Shown here piece by piece: positions 7,537 through 16,121 of a stretch of DNA of 33,786 nucleotides. Under the pieces are notes generated by a model, which did not search any database, was not told where the DNA came from, and was given only the letters and a program-made list of their open reading frames with translations. The stretch comes from Alistipes sp. (GTDB lineage Bacteria; Bacteroidota; Bacteroidia; Bacteroidales; Rikenellaceae), in the NCBI GenBank assembly GCA_017465605.1, contig JAFTVW010000010.1, positions 1 to 33,786 on the forward strand, written 5' to 3'. The translations under genes were made by a program, and so were the position numbers. The first letter of the stretch is position 1. The number at the start of each line of letters is the position of its first letter.

Positions 7537-8838
7537 ATGAAAATTGCAGTTGCCGGTACCGGTTATGTAGGTTTGAGTATTGCCACATTGTTGGCTCAGC
7601 ACAACGAGGTTGTTGCCGTGGATGTTATCCCCGAGAAGGTAGACCTTATCAACAATAAGAAGTCTCCTATTCAGGATGATTATATCGAGGACTACTTGGC
7701 AAATAAGCCCCTTAATCTTCGTGCTACGCTCGATGGTCGTGAGGCATATCGCAATGCCGAGATGGTTGTTATCGCAGCACCCACCAACTACGACCCCGTA
7801 AAGAACTACTTCGACACTCACCACCTTGAAGATGTTATCGACCTCGTTTTGGAGGTTAACCCCGAGGCTGTGATGATTATCAAGTCAACCATCCCCGTGG
7901 GCTACTGCCGCTCGCTCTATGTAAAGTATGCTGCAAAGGGCGTAAAGCGCCTCAACCTCATCTTCGCTCCCGAGTTCTTGCGCGAGAGCAAGGCACTCTA
8001 CGACAACCTATACCCCTCTCGTATTATCGTGGGCTACCCCAAGCATATCGACAACGAGGAGTTCGATGAGGAGAATGAGGCTATTGCTGCTATCGCCGAC
8101 CTTCCCAAGCTAGAGACCGCAGCAAAGCGCTTTGCTGAGTTGCTTCAGGAGGGTGCAATCAAGGAGGATATCCCCGTGCTCTTTATGGGTATGAAGGAGG
8201 CGGAGGCTGTTAAGCTCTTTGCAAACACCTACCTCGCACTTCGCGTTAGCTACTTCAACGAGCTCGACACCTACGCCGAGATGAAGGGTCTTGACTCACA
8301 GGCCATTATCGAGGGTGTCGGTCTCGATCCCCGTATCGGCACACACTATAACAACCCATCGTTTGGCTACGGTGGCTACTGCTTGCCAAAGGATACAAAG
8401 CAGCTTTTGGCAAACTATGCCGATGTTCCGCAGAATATGATGTCAGCAATCGTTGAGAGCAACCGCACCCGTAAGGACTATATCGCCGACCAGGTACTCA
8501 AAAAGGCGGGATATTATGTCGGCTCAAGCCAGTGGGATGCAACCAAGGAACGCGAGGTTACCGTGGGCGTCTACCGCCTCACAATGAAGTCTAATTCGGA
8601 TAACTTCCGCCAGTCATCAATTCAGGGCGTTATGAAACGCATCAAGGCAAAGGGTGCAAAGGTTATCATCTATGAGCCCACCTTGGAGAACGGCACAATG
8701 TTCTTCGGCTCGGAAGTTATCAACGATCTCAACAGATTCAAGACCGAGAGCCACGCCATCATCGCCAACCGCTACGACTCGGTCCTCGACGATGTAAAAG
8801 AGAAAGTATATACACGAGATATTTTTAGAAGAGATTAA
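7537..8838 (+). CDS. ugd: UDP-glucose 6-dehydrogenase
   Basis: Oxidises UDP-glucose to UDP-glucuronate with 2 NAD+. The 433-residue protein has the Rossmann motif [13 protein letters not shown] (residues 7-19), PTNYD (82-86), STIPVGYC (117-124), FAPEFLRE (143-150) and the active-site loop [15 protein letters not shown] with nucleophile Cys282 and Lys285/Asp286. The related UDP-ManNAc dehydrogenases lack this exact loop, so Ugd is favoured. It is GC-rich compared with the genes after it (34 of 60 bases are G/C at 7981-8040). The next gene starts on the base after its stop codon. Confidence 0.93.
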   Translation: MKIAVAGTGYVGLSIATLLAQHNEVVAVDVIPEKVDLINNKKSPIQDDYIEDYLANKPLNLRATLDGREAYRNAEMVVIAAPTNYDPVKNYFDTHHLEDVIDLVLEVNPEAVMIIKSTIPVGYCRSLYVKYAAKGVKRLNLIFAPEFLRESKALYDNLYPSRIIVGYPKHIDNEEFDEENEAIAAIADLPKLETAAKRFAELLQEGAIKEDIPVLFMGMKEAEAVKLFANTYLALRVSYFNELDTYAEMKGLDSQAIIEGVGLDPRIGTHYNNPSFGYGGYCLPKDTKQLLANYADVPQNMMSAIVESNRTRKDYIADQVLKKAGYYVGSSQWDATKEREVTVGVYRLTMKSNSDNFRQSSIQGVMKRIKAKGAKVIIYEPTLENGTMFFGSEVINDLNRFKTESHAIIANRYDSVLDDVKEKVYTRDIFRRD

Positions 8839-10377
8839 ATGAGTACTTCAACAAACAACAGTATAATTGTTAAGAATAGTGTGTTTATGAGCATTCGTAT
8901 GGTAATAGTGCTCTTTATCACACTATATACATCTCGAGTTGTTCTTGAGTCGTTGGGCGTTGTAAATTATGGTATACACAATGTTGTTGCAGGATTTGTT
9001 ACGATGTTTGCGTTTATGGGTTCGGCTCTTTCCGCTGGTATCCAGCGTTTCTACAACTTTGAATTGGGTCAATCGGGCGTAGAAGGTGCAAATCGAGTAT
9101 ACAACACTGCTTTAATAATACAATGTGTGTTTGCTCTTCTGTTAGTGATTATTATTGAATTTGTGGGATTATGGTATCTTCACAACAAGATGGTTATTCC
9201 TATAGACCGTATGCAAGCTGCCTCATATATATTTCAGTTGGCAGTTATCACTCTTGTTCTACATATTATTCAGGTGCCATACTCAGCTGCAGTTATGGCT
9301 CATGAAAAAATGGGATTCTACGCCGTAATGAGTATCTTTAGTGCAGCCGGCACATTGTTAGGTGTGTACCTCATTAAATTTATACAATCTGATTCACTCA
9401 TTCTATATGGCATATTACTAAGTATTATTGCAGCTATAACACTAATAAGTTACATAGTATATTGCAAATTTCAATTTAAAGAAATACACCTAACCAAAGG
9501 CATAAATAAGAGTTTGTTCAAAGAAATGCTTACATTTTCAGGGTGGAATGTACTTGGAACTTTTGGGCACATGTTAAAGGACCAAGGTATTAATTTAATT
9601 CTCAATCTATTCTTTGGTCCAGTGGTCAATGCTGCAAAAGGTATAGCATCGCAGATTAATGGTGGGCTACAAAGTTTCGTATCGAATATCTCTATTCCAG
9701 TAAGACCTCAAACAATCCAATCATATTCTCAAGGCAATAAAAATAGGGCATTCAAACTTACATATACAATTAGCAAAATTAGCTGTATTGTATTGGCGCT
9801 GGTATCTATACCTATAATGCTAGAAATAGATTTTGTGTTGAAAATTTGGCTAGGAAATAATGTACCACAACATACATCAACCTTTGCCATTATCATTATT
9901 ATTGACGCTTTCCTATCAAACCTAAATAGTGCGATATCTTGTATAGTGCATGCATCTGGCAAGATGAAATACTACCAAATTGCAGGAGGCATAGCAAGTA
10001 TCGTAACTATAATTTTAGCGTATTATGGAGTGCGATTGCTTAAAGTACCAGAAATAGCGTTTATTGCGATATTAATAATGGATATAATTAGACAGATAGT
10101 TGCATTGATTATCATAAAGAGAATCGAGCCTATTAACTTCAAATATAGCGACTACATAAATAATGTTATCCTACCAATACTAAAAGTAATTTTAATTGGA
10201 AGTGTGGTTCCAATTATATGTCATTATACGATTAAGCAAGATATTATAAGAGTTTCATCGACTATAGTGTCATCGCTCGCCTTTATTTCTCTATCTACAT
10301 ATTACTTAGGGTTAAATAATAACGAAAAGAACATTATAGCACAACTGACAAACAGTATAATAAAACGAAAAAAATAA
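8839..10377 (+). CDS. Wzx-like polysaccharide repeat-unit flippase
   Basis: A 512-residue MOP-superfamily transporter with about 12-14 hydrophobic segments that flips the undecaprenyl-linked repeat unit to the periplasmic face. The N-terminal pattern (SRVVLESLGVVNYGIHNVVAGFVTMFAFM) and SAGIQRFYNFELGQ are typical of the Bacteroidetes Wzx-type oligosaccharide exporters. Start codon abuts the ugd stop. Base composition shifts within the gene: 28 of 60 bases are G/C at 9001-9060 but only 18 of 60 at 9841-9900, so the 5' part resembles ugd and the rest resembles the AT-rich cassette downstream. Confidence 0.9.
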   Translation: MSTSTNNSIIVKNSVFMSIRMVIVLFITLYTSRVVLESLGVVNYGIHNVVAGFVTMFAFMGSALSAGIQRFYNFELGQSGVEGANRVYNTALIIQCVFALLLVIIIEFVGLWYLHNKMVIPIDRMQAASYIFQLAVITLVLHIIQVPYSAAVMAHEKMGFYAVMSIFSAAGTLLGVYLIKFIQSDSLILYGILLSIIAAITLISYIVYCKFQFKEIHLTKGINKSLFKEMLTFSGWNVLGTFGHMLKDQGINLILNLFFGPVVNAAKGIASQINGGLQSFVSNISIPVRPQTIQSYSQGNKNRAFKLTYTISKISCIVLALVSIPIMLEIDFVLKIWLGNNVPQHTSTFAIIIIIDAFLSNLNSAISCIVHASGKMKYYQIAGGIASIVTIILAYYGVRLLKVPEIAFIAILIMDIIRQIVALIIIKRIEPINFKYSDYINNVILPILKVILIGSVVPIICHYTIKQDIIRVSSTIVSSLAFISLSTYYLGLNNNEKNIIAQLTNSIIKRKK

Positions 10378-10382
10378 AGCAT

Positions 10383-10784
10383 ATGAAAATCGGGTATACA
10401 ACGGGGGTTTTTGATATGTTCCACATTGGACATCTTAACATATTAAAAAGAGCAAAAGAACAGTGTGATTTTTTGATTGTTGGAGTAAGTACAGATGAAT
10501 TGGTGCAACACGACAAAAATAAGACTCCAATCATCCCGTTTAATGATAGATGCAAAATCGTTGAAGCAATAAAATATGTAGATAAAGTAGTTCCCCAAAT
10601 AGACAAAAACAAATTCAGAGCTTGGGAATTATATAAATTCGATAAGATGTTTGTAGGCTCTGATTGGCAAGGAACCGAAACTTGGAAAAGATTTGAGGAA
10701 CAATTTAAACCATTTGGCGTAGAGATAATATATCTACCCCACACAGATGGAATTTCATCTACTATACTTAGAAAATTGTTATAG
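10383..10784 (+). CDS. Glycerol-3-phosphate cytidylyltransferase (TagD-like)
   Basis: Predicted to make CDP-glycerol from CTP and sn-glycerol-3-phosphate. The 133-residue protein matches the single-domain TagD/GCT family in length (~130 residues). It has the nucleotide-binding signature TTGVFDMFHIGH (residues 6-17, HxGH) and the C-terminal GISSTILR motif (123-130), with VGSDWQGTETW between. It lies 5 nt after wzx and 4 nt before a glycerophosphotransferase gene, so the two probably act in sequence. Related cytidylyltransferases use ethanolamine phosphate or other substrates; the neighbour makes CDP-glycerol the best choice. Confidence 0.87.
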   Translation: MKIGYTTGVFDMFHIGHLNILKRAKEQCDFLIVGVSTDELVQHDKNKTPIIPFNDRCKIVEAIKYVDKVVPQIDKNKFRAWELYKFDKMFVGSDWQGTETWKRFEEQFKPFGVEIIYLPHTDGISSTILRKLL

Positions 10785-10788
10785 GATT

Positions 10789-11979
10789 ATGGGGAATTCT
10801 AGGAATAAAAGAATATGGAGAATGCTATGGTATGCTCTAGCATTATTTTTAAGGCCATTTATTATTGTAAAGTCTAATAGGATAATTCTATGGTCATATA
10901 ATTTTAATAAATATGCATGTAATCCTAAAGCGATATCTGACTATATAATTAACAATCATCCTGGCGAATTTGAAGTCATTTGGGCCTTTAATAAACATAT
11001 AAATCTAAATAATATTGATAAACGAGTTAAAATAGTTAAGAAATATAGTCTTAGATATATCTACGCATTATACTCATCTAAGTTCATAATTACTAATGCA
11101 AGGAACAATAAACATGATTCATTGTTTTTGAAAAAATGGAATCAAAAATACATTATGACATGGCATAGTTCAATCCGTCTAAAGAAAATTGAAAGAGATG
11201 CAGAAATACAACTAGGAGATTATTATGTTAAAGTGGCTAAACAAGACTCCAAAATGTGCGATCTAATGCTTTCAAATAGTACATACTACACTAAGCAAAT
11301 ACCTACAACATTTTGGTATTATGGAGAAATTCTAGAACAATGCATTCCTCGCAACGACATCTTTTATAATCAAATATTGATAGATGAATATCGATATAAT
11401 ACTCGAAAAACTTACAATATTGGAGATGAGGAAATTATTGTGTTATATGCGCCCACATTTAGGAATAAGATTCAAGATTTGGACATATATAATATCAACT
11501 GGACAGAAATTACCACAACAATAAACAAAAGATTCAAAAAAGGAGTGAAGGTATTTATTAAACTTCATCCCAATTTAATTAATCTTAAAAATTTTCATAC
11601 TATAATAACCTCGGATAATGTCATAGATGTAACTCAAGCTGGGGATATTACGCCTTTTTTATTTGCATCAGACATAGTGATTACGGATTATACAAGTGCG
11701 ATGTTTGATTGCGCCATAATCAATAAACCGTGCTTTATTTATGCGAAAGACTATAAAGATTATGATAGAGGATTCTATTGGGAGCTAAAAGATCTTCCAT
11801 TCCCAATTGCATATTCTGATAATGAGCTTAATAATAACATCAATAATTTTAATAATGAAACTTATCTAAAAAATATTAGAGATTTCAAAGACTCTTTTTG
11901 GGGGCTTAATGAGGATGGCAAGGCATGTGAGAGGCTATATAATTGGATTAAAAAAAATAGGGAATGTTCGACTTTATAA
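10789..11979 (+). CDS. CDP-glycerol:glycerophosphate glycerophosphotransferase (TagB/TagF-like)
   Basis: A 396-residue GT-B-like enzyme of the teichoic-acid glycerophosphotransferase family, predicted to transfer glycerol-phosphate from CDP-glycerol to the polysaccharide. Visible motifs are MTWHSSIRLKKIERD, VLYAPTFRN, VFIKLHPN and the conserved C-terminal IVITDYTSAMFDCAIINKP followed by FYWEL. The start at 10789 follows the TagD-like stop by 4 nt. A hydrophobic stretch near the N-terminus suggests association with the inner membrane. Strongly AT-rich (15 of 60 G/C at 11041-11100). Its last 16 bases overlap the start of a truncated wzy remnant. Confidence 0.87.
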   Translation: MGNSRNKRIWRMLWYALALFLRPFIIVKSNRIILWSYNFNKYACNPKAISDYIINNHPGEFEVIWAFNKHINLNNIDKRVKIVKKYSLRYIYALYSSKFIITNARNNKHDSLFLKKWNQKYIMTWHSSIRLKKIERDAEIQLGDYYVKVAKQDSKMCDLMLSNSTYYTKQIPTTFWYYGEILEQCIPRNDIFYNQILIDEYRYNTRKTYNIGDEEIIVLYAPTFRNKIQDLDIYNINWTEITTTINKRFKKGVKVFIKLHPNLINLKNFHTIITSDNVIDVTQAGDITPFLFASDIVITDYTSAMFDCAIINKPCFIYAKDYKDYDRGFYWELKDLPFPIAYSDNELNNNINNFNNETYLKNIRDFKDSFWGLNEDGKACERLYNWIKKNRECSTL

Positions 11980-12110
11980 TTCAAGAACCAAATATCAATA
12001 CTGCGTTATTTTGTCTCATCTCATATATTGTCTTATTAAGCATTTTATATAAAAAATTAATTAAACGACAATATAGCAAATTAGGAGAACAGCAGTATAG
12101 TCTATTGTAA
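11964..12110 (+). pseudogene. Truncated N-terminal remnant of a wzy-like polymerase gene
   Basis: A 48-codon frame, ATG to TAA, starts inside the 3' end of the preceding gene. Its product begins MFDFIIQEPNIN and forms one membrane helix. It resembles the start of the full-length Wzy encoded at 12894, which begins MFDFPITEVNIW: over the first 26 residues I count 15 identities (M F D F, I, E, N I, L, C L I, Y I, L among them), and the first 11 bases of the two genes are identical. It ends with a short hydrophilic tail. I read it as the stump of an older wzy displaced by the licD-wzy segment. A real small membrane protein is the alternative. Confidence 0.6.
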
Positions 12111-12158
12111 CGAGATTTATTCCGAAAGGAAATCCAAAGATAAAATAAACATTTTTAT

Positions 12159-12860
12159 ATGACATTAACAGAACTAATCAAAAAAACATATGTATATAGG
12201 GTTTACCATACACATATGCTAAAAAAGGAAGCAGAGTATAAAATAAAGAGGCTTCATTGGTTTAGAGAAGAGGGAGAAGAAATGCTAAATAATTTCTCTA
12301 AAACACTTAATGATAGCGGAATAACATATTGGTTAGAGTTTGGCACGCTCTTGGGGTACCATAGGGAGCACGACTTTATCAAACATGACTATGATCTTGA
12401 TTTTGGCGCATTCATTAAAGATGCAGAGCGTATCAGACACAGTCTTACAAAGGACGGATTTCAATTGGTGCATTCATTCAATGCCTCTGACGGAGGATTG
12501 GAAGAGTGCTACAAATATAAGCACACTACACTTGACATATTTTATTTTAGAGAAGATGAGTATGGCTTATACTGCAACTCGTTCTCCCCTTGTCTATATT
12601 CAATAAAGGAAAAATTATCGAGAAAACGTAAATGTTATGTAAAGAAAATATACATACCAGGAAAAGAATTTAAAAAGGTAGAATATAAAGGTTGCATTGT
12701 TGGCGTACCAGTTAATATAATTGAGCATTTAAGAATGCATTACGGCAAATCATTTATGATACCAAATCCCAATTTCGATTATAAAAAGGAGGCGACCAAT
12801 ATAACATATTATGACTTATCAGAAGTGCATGGATATGTTATTATACATGGTCAAAAATAA
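12159..12860 (+). CDS. LicD/fukutin-family phosphotransferase
   Basis: A 233-residue member of the LicD family (nucleotidyltransferase fold), enzymes that transfer phosphocholine, or in fukutin-type relatives glycerol- or ribitol-phosphate, from a CDP donor to a glycan. The core motif is WLEFGTLLGYHRE (residues 58-70), followed by metal-binding acidic residues in HDYDLDFG (Asp77, Asp79, Asp81) and THTLDIFYF-like segment KHTTLDIFYF. No choline uptake or kinase genes are present, while a TagD-like CDP-glycerol synthase lies upstream, so glycerol-phosphate is the likelier donor group. Separated from the glycerophosphotransferase by the wzy remnant. Confidence 0.85.
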   Translation: MTLTELIKKTYVYRVYHTHMLKKEAEYKIKRLHWFREEGEEMLNNFSKTLNDSGITYWLEFGTLLGYHREHDFIKHDYDLDFGAFIKDAERIRHSLTKDGFQLVHSFNASDGGLEECYKYKHTTLDIFYFREDEYGLYCNSFSPCLYSIKEKLSRKRKCYVKKIYIPGKEFKKVEYKGCIVGVPVNIIEHLRMHYGKSFMIPNPNFDYKKEATNITYYDLSEVHGYVIIHGQK

Positions 12861-12893
12861 TGTACATAGTTTAGAATTACATCGTTTTATCAG

Positions 12894-14018
12894 ATGTTCG
12901 ACTTCCCGATAACAGAGGTAAATATATGGTGTACGCTATACTGTTTAATAATGTACATAACTTTATTGTGCAGTAATTATCATTTAGCGATAGATCGTGC
13001 CTACTCTATAAATATTCACGCAAAGAATAAAAAAATAGCTATCGGACTTGTTGCAATATTTATCATTTGCCATTGTCTGCAAGGTGATTTCTTTCACATG
13101 CTCCAAGCTGTTAAAGAATATGACCCGACACCAAATGCTTATAATTATGGCGAACCATTCTATGTTGCTTTAGGCCTTTTTCTTCAGAAAAACTATTTAT
13201 TATTTAGAACAGTTGTATTTGGAGGAGCATTTTTATTATTCTGCCTAACATCTCACAGATTGGGCATCCCCATATACAACGCAGCATTTATTCTACTCGC
13301 TTCATACATTGTTCTTTTTGCATATTCAAGAGCCACATTAGCTATGGCTGTCTACTATTTCGGATTATCGTTTTTATGTAGGCCTAGCAAAAACCTAAAA
13401 TGGCTATGGTATTTGGTTGGTATAGCAATAATTCTGCTATCAAGGAATTTCCATAACTCAGCAGTTATTATGGTAATTGCCACATTGGCAATTTTTATAC
13501 CATACAACAAAATAACAGTGTTAGGAGTGCTAATAATGACTCCTTTCCTTTTAGCTATTTTTCAAGATAACTTTTTATCTATAATGCAATCTGGAGATTT
13601 AGGCGAAGATATTACCGCCAAATTCGACACATATATGGAGTTAGAAAGAGAAGGAATTGGCTTGTCGGGATACCTAATTAACACACTAATGTATTGCTCA
13701 TTTTATATACCCTTGGCTATTATATCATATTGTTTATTCAAATCAAACTTTAAAACTCACAATGATATATTGCGTTTATATAAAGTAATGATTCTATTAA
13801 TGTATATTTCCATATTATTCACTTTTATGGGAGATGCTTTTAATGTGTATGTATATAGAATCTTGTTTATGACAATGATTCCAATAATACTTATAACATA
13901 TAGATTGTACAAAAGTGGAAATATGAGCAGGAAGCAATTTTTATGGTGCATTAGACCTGGAATATATTACAACTTAATAAAGTATGTATATAGTTTATAT
14001 TGTCTAATTGTAGTTTAG
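12894..14018 (+). CDS. Wzy-like polysaccharide polymerase (EpsG-type)
   Basis: A 374-residue polytopic membrane protein with about 9-11 hydrophobic segments, a long polar loop after the first helix (residues ~25-45) and a charged loop around DLGEDITAKFDTYMELEREGIG. Layout and length fit the EpsG/Wzy group, which joins repeat units at the periplasmic face. Sequence-level motifs are few in this family, so the call rests on topology, on its place in a locus with Wzx and otherwise no polymerase, and on the similar N-terminal remnant at 11964. AT-rich like its neighbours. Confidence 0.78.
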   Translation: MFDFPITEVNIWCTLYCLIMYITLLCSNYHLAIDRAYSINIHAKNKKIAIGLVAIFIICHCLQGDFFHMLQAVKEYDPTPNAYNYGEPFYVALGLFLQKNYLLFRTVVFGGAFLLFCLTSHRLGIPIYNAAFILLASYIVLFAYSRATLAMAVYYFGLSFLCRPSKNLKWLWYLVGIAIILLSRNFHNSAVIMVIATLAIFIPYNKITVLGVLIMTPFLLAIFQDNFLSIMQSGDLGEDITAKFDTYMELEREGIGLSGYLINTLMYCSFYIPLAIISYCLFKSNFKTHNDILRLYKVMILLMYISILFTFMGDAFNVYVYRILFMTMIPIILITYRLYKSGNMSRKQFLWCIRPGIYYNLIKYVYSLYCLIVV

Positions 14019-14047
14019 TAGCATATAATTCATAGCCAATGACAAAT

Positions 14048-14077
14048 AACAACTATATAAAGAACAACTATATAAAA
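14048..14077. repeat. 15-bp tandem duplication before the GT2 gene
   Basis: Two adjacent copies of AACAACTATATAAA followed by G or A (14048-14062 and 14063-14077), 11 nt before the next start codon. Probably a slippage duplication in AT-rich spacer DNA. Confidence 0.8.
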
Positions 14078-14088
14078 AATAATCTTTA

Positions 14089-15045
14089 ATGGTACTCTCA
14101 ATTATTATACCTACCTACAATGTGGAAGAATATATTGCTAAATGCCTCGAATCTTGTTTAGCACAAAATATATCTAGCGATTTGTATGAAATCATTGTAG
14201 TCAACGATGGCTCAACTGACCATAGTTTAGATATCGCAACTGATTTCTCACAAAGATATAATAATATCAGAATTATCACACAAGAGAATCAGGGTTTGAG
14301 TATGGCAAGAAATACTGGACTGAAAGCTGCAAAAGGAGATTATATCTGGTTTGTTGATAGTGATGATTATATAGAGGATAATTGTTTGAGTTGGATTTTC
14401 CCAAAGCTCGACGGCAATATTGATTTACTACAAATTCAAGCAAGACATGTATATGGAGATGGTGCGCCAAATGTAGATTTACCAAAATGTATATTACCAC
14501 AAGGTGCTACAGGCATGAACACTCTTGAACAAGGCATTCTATGTGTACCTGCGACATTTGCAATATATCGAAGAAAGTATCTTATTGACAATGATTTATA
14601 CTTTACGAAGGGTATTTATCATGAAGATTGCGAGTTTACGCCGAGAGCTTTATACTACGCAACAAAAGTTGACTCTATTGAAAAGGTCTGCTACAACTAT
14701 TTACAACGAACATCTGGTAGCATTACATCAACTTTTAAACCTAAAAGAGGGCATGATATTATCTTTATCAATAATAGCCTAATATCATTCTGCAACACAA
14801 AACCCATGACTAAAAAATGCAAGCAAACCATCTTACAGCTAATAAGCACATTGGTTAATACACTACTAAGTGGAATTATTACACTTGAAAAAGGTGAGAG
14901 AAACGAATTAGTTGCAGAACTTAAAAGAAATAAGCATATATTCCCATATATGTTGAAGAGTGGAAAAATTAAATATATCGTTGAGGGCATTGTTTTAATG
15001 ATAAGTGTTTCTCTTGGCATAAAATTGTATAAGGCTCTAAACTAG
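14089..15045 (+). CDS. Family 2 glycosyltransferase
   Basis: A 318-residue GT-A fold enzyme that adds one sugar to the lipid-linked repeat unit on the cytoplasmic side. It opens with LSIIIPTYNVEEYI, has VVNDGSTDHS (residues 38-46), ENQGLSMARNTGL, and the metal/nucleotide motif FVDSDDYIE (88-96). HEDCEFTPRALYYA is the expected acceptor-side catalytic segment with Glu-Asp. A C-terminal amphipathic or hydrophobic stretch probably docks it on the membrane. Donor and linkage cannot be read. Confidence 0.9.
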   Translation: MVLSIIIPTYNVEEYIAKCLESCLAQNISSDLYEIIVVNDGSTDHSLDIATDFSQRYNNIRIITQENQGLSMARNTGLKAAKGDYIWFVDSDDYIEDNCLSWIFPKLDGNIDLLQIQARHVYGDGAPNVDLPKCILPQGATGMNTLEQGILCVPATFAIYRRKYLIDNDLYFTKGIYHEDCEFTPRALYYATKVDSIEKVCYNYLQRTSGSITSTFKPKRGHDIIFINNSLISFCNTKPMTKKCKQTILQLISTLVNTLLSGIITLEKGERNELVAELKRNKHIFPYMLKSGKIKYIVEGIVLMISVSLGIKLYKALN

Positions 15046-15101
15046 ATGGAATAGTATATTGATAATTTTTTGATCTACTCAAATACACAGTAAAGTGATT
15101 T

Positions 15102-16112
15102 ATGAAATATTACGATAAAGTTGTCATAACAAATCTGCCATCATTTTACAAGATTAATCTATATAACGAGATAAATAAGAGTTGTAAACTTCTCGTTATA
15201 TATACTTGGGATCATTCACAAGGTAGAAACCAAGACTTCTTTGAGGGTACAATGCAATTTGATTACATTCATTTAAAGGATAGTGGTTTTACACGAATTA
15301 TTCAATTAAAAAGGATTTTACGCTCAACCGAATATAAAGAATTAATACTTGGTGGGTGGGATTCTATTCCACTTTGGGCAAGTGCGTTTATATCTTCCAA
15401 GAAGAAGAATGCGTTGGTCATAGAATCGAGTTATTTAGAATCAACGACAAAGGGTATAAAGGGCCTAATCAAGCGTATTTTTATTTCTCGAATTTCAAAA
15501 GTATATGCTTCAGGTAAATCACAGAGGAGAATTACAGATGATTTAGGCTTTAAGGGGGAAACTATTATAACCAAAGGTGTCGGCATATTTAACTATATTA
15601 AGCAGCCTATTTTCACCACTAGAAATAAGGTTAAAAATTTCCTATATGTAGGCCGCCTGACCAAAGTTAAGAATTTAGAATATCTGATACGCAGATTCAA
15701 TAAACACCCAGAACTAACACTAACAATTATAGGTTTCGGAGAGTTAGAAGCTCATCTAAAGTCTATTGCTAATGAGAATATTGTATTCCTTGGAGCAATA
15801 AATAACAGTGAGTTATCTACCCACTATCAGAAAGCGGATGTATTTATATTGCCATCTATATCTGAACCTTGGGGGCTTGTTATAGAAGAAGCCTTAAACA
15901 ATGGAACTCCTGTTATGGTAAGCGACAAAGTAGGATGCAGTGAAGAGATAATTAATAAGAATAATGGGGTAATCTTCTCGTTGAATCCAGATAACTTTGA
16001 GGAACAATTAGCAAAGATAGTAGACATCGAAAACTACAATAGAATGCGTTCAGACATCTCTAAAATGGATTTTGAAGAGATTGAAGACCGTCAGGTTAAA
16101 TGTTACATATAA
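15102..16112 (+). CDS. Family 4-type glycosyltransferase
   Basis: A 336-residue GT-B fold enzyme. The C-terminal half has the family 4 donor-binding signature: FLYVGRLTKVKNLEYLI, LTIIGFGELE, and SEPWGLVIEEALNNGTPVM with the conserved E-x7-E pair. The N-terminal acceptor half (WDSIPLWASAF, IESSYLE) is similar to transferases found in many polysaccharide loci. It ends without the usual long C-terminal helix, so it is slightly short for GT4 (usually 350-400 residues). It is followed after 9 nt by another GT4 gene. Donor sugar unknown. Confidence 0.85.
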   Translation: MKYYDKVVITNLPSFYKINLYNEINKSCKLLVIYTWDHSQGRNQDFFEGTMQFDYIHLKDSGFTRIIQLKRILRSTEYKELILGGWDSIPLWASAFISSKKKNALVIESSYLESTTKGIKGLIKRIFISRISKVYASGKSQRRITDDLGFKGETIITKGVGIFNYIKQPIFTTRNKVKNFLYVGRLTKVKNLEYLIRRFNKHPELTLTIIGFGELEAHLKSIANENIVFLGAINNSELSTHYQKADVFILPSISEPWGLVIEEALNNGTPVMVSDKVGCSEEIINKNNGVIFSLNPDNFEEQLAKIVDIENYNRMRSDISKMDFEEIEDRQVKCYI

Positions 16113-16121
16113 ACATGCCCT

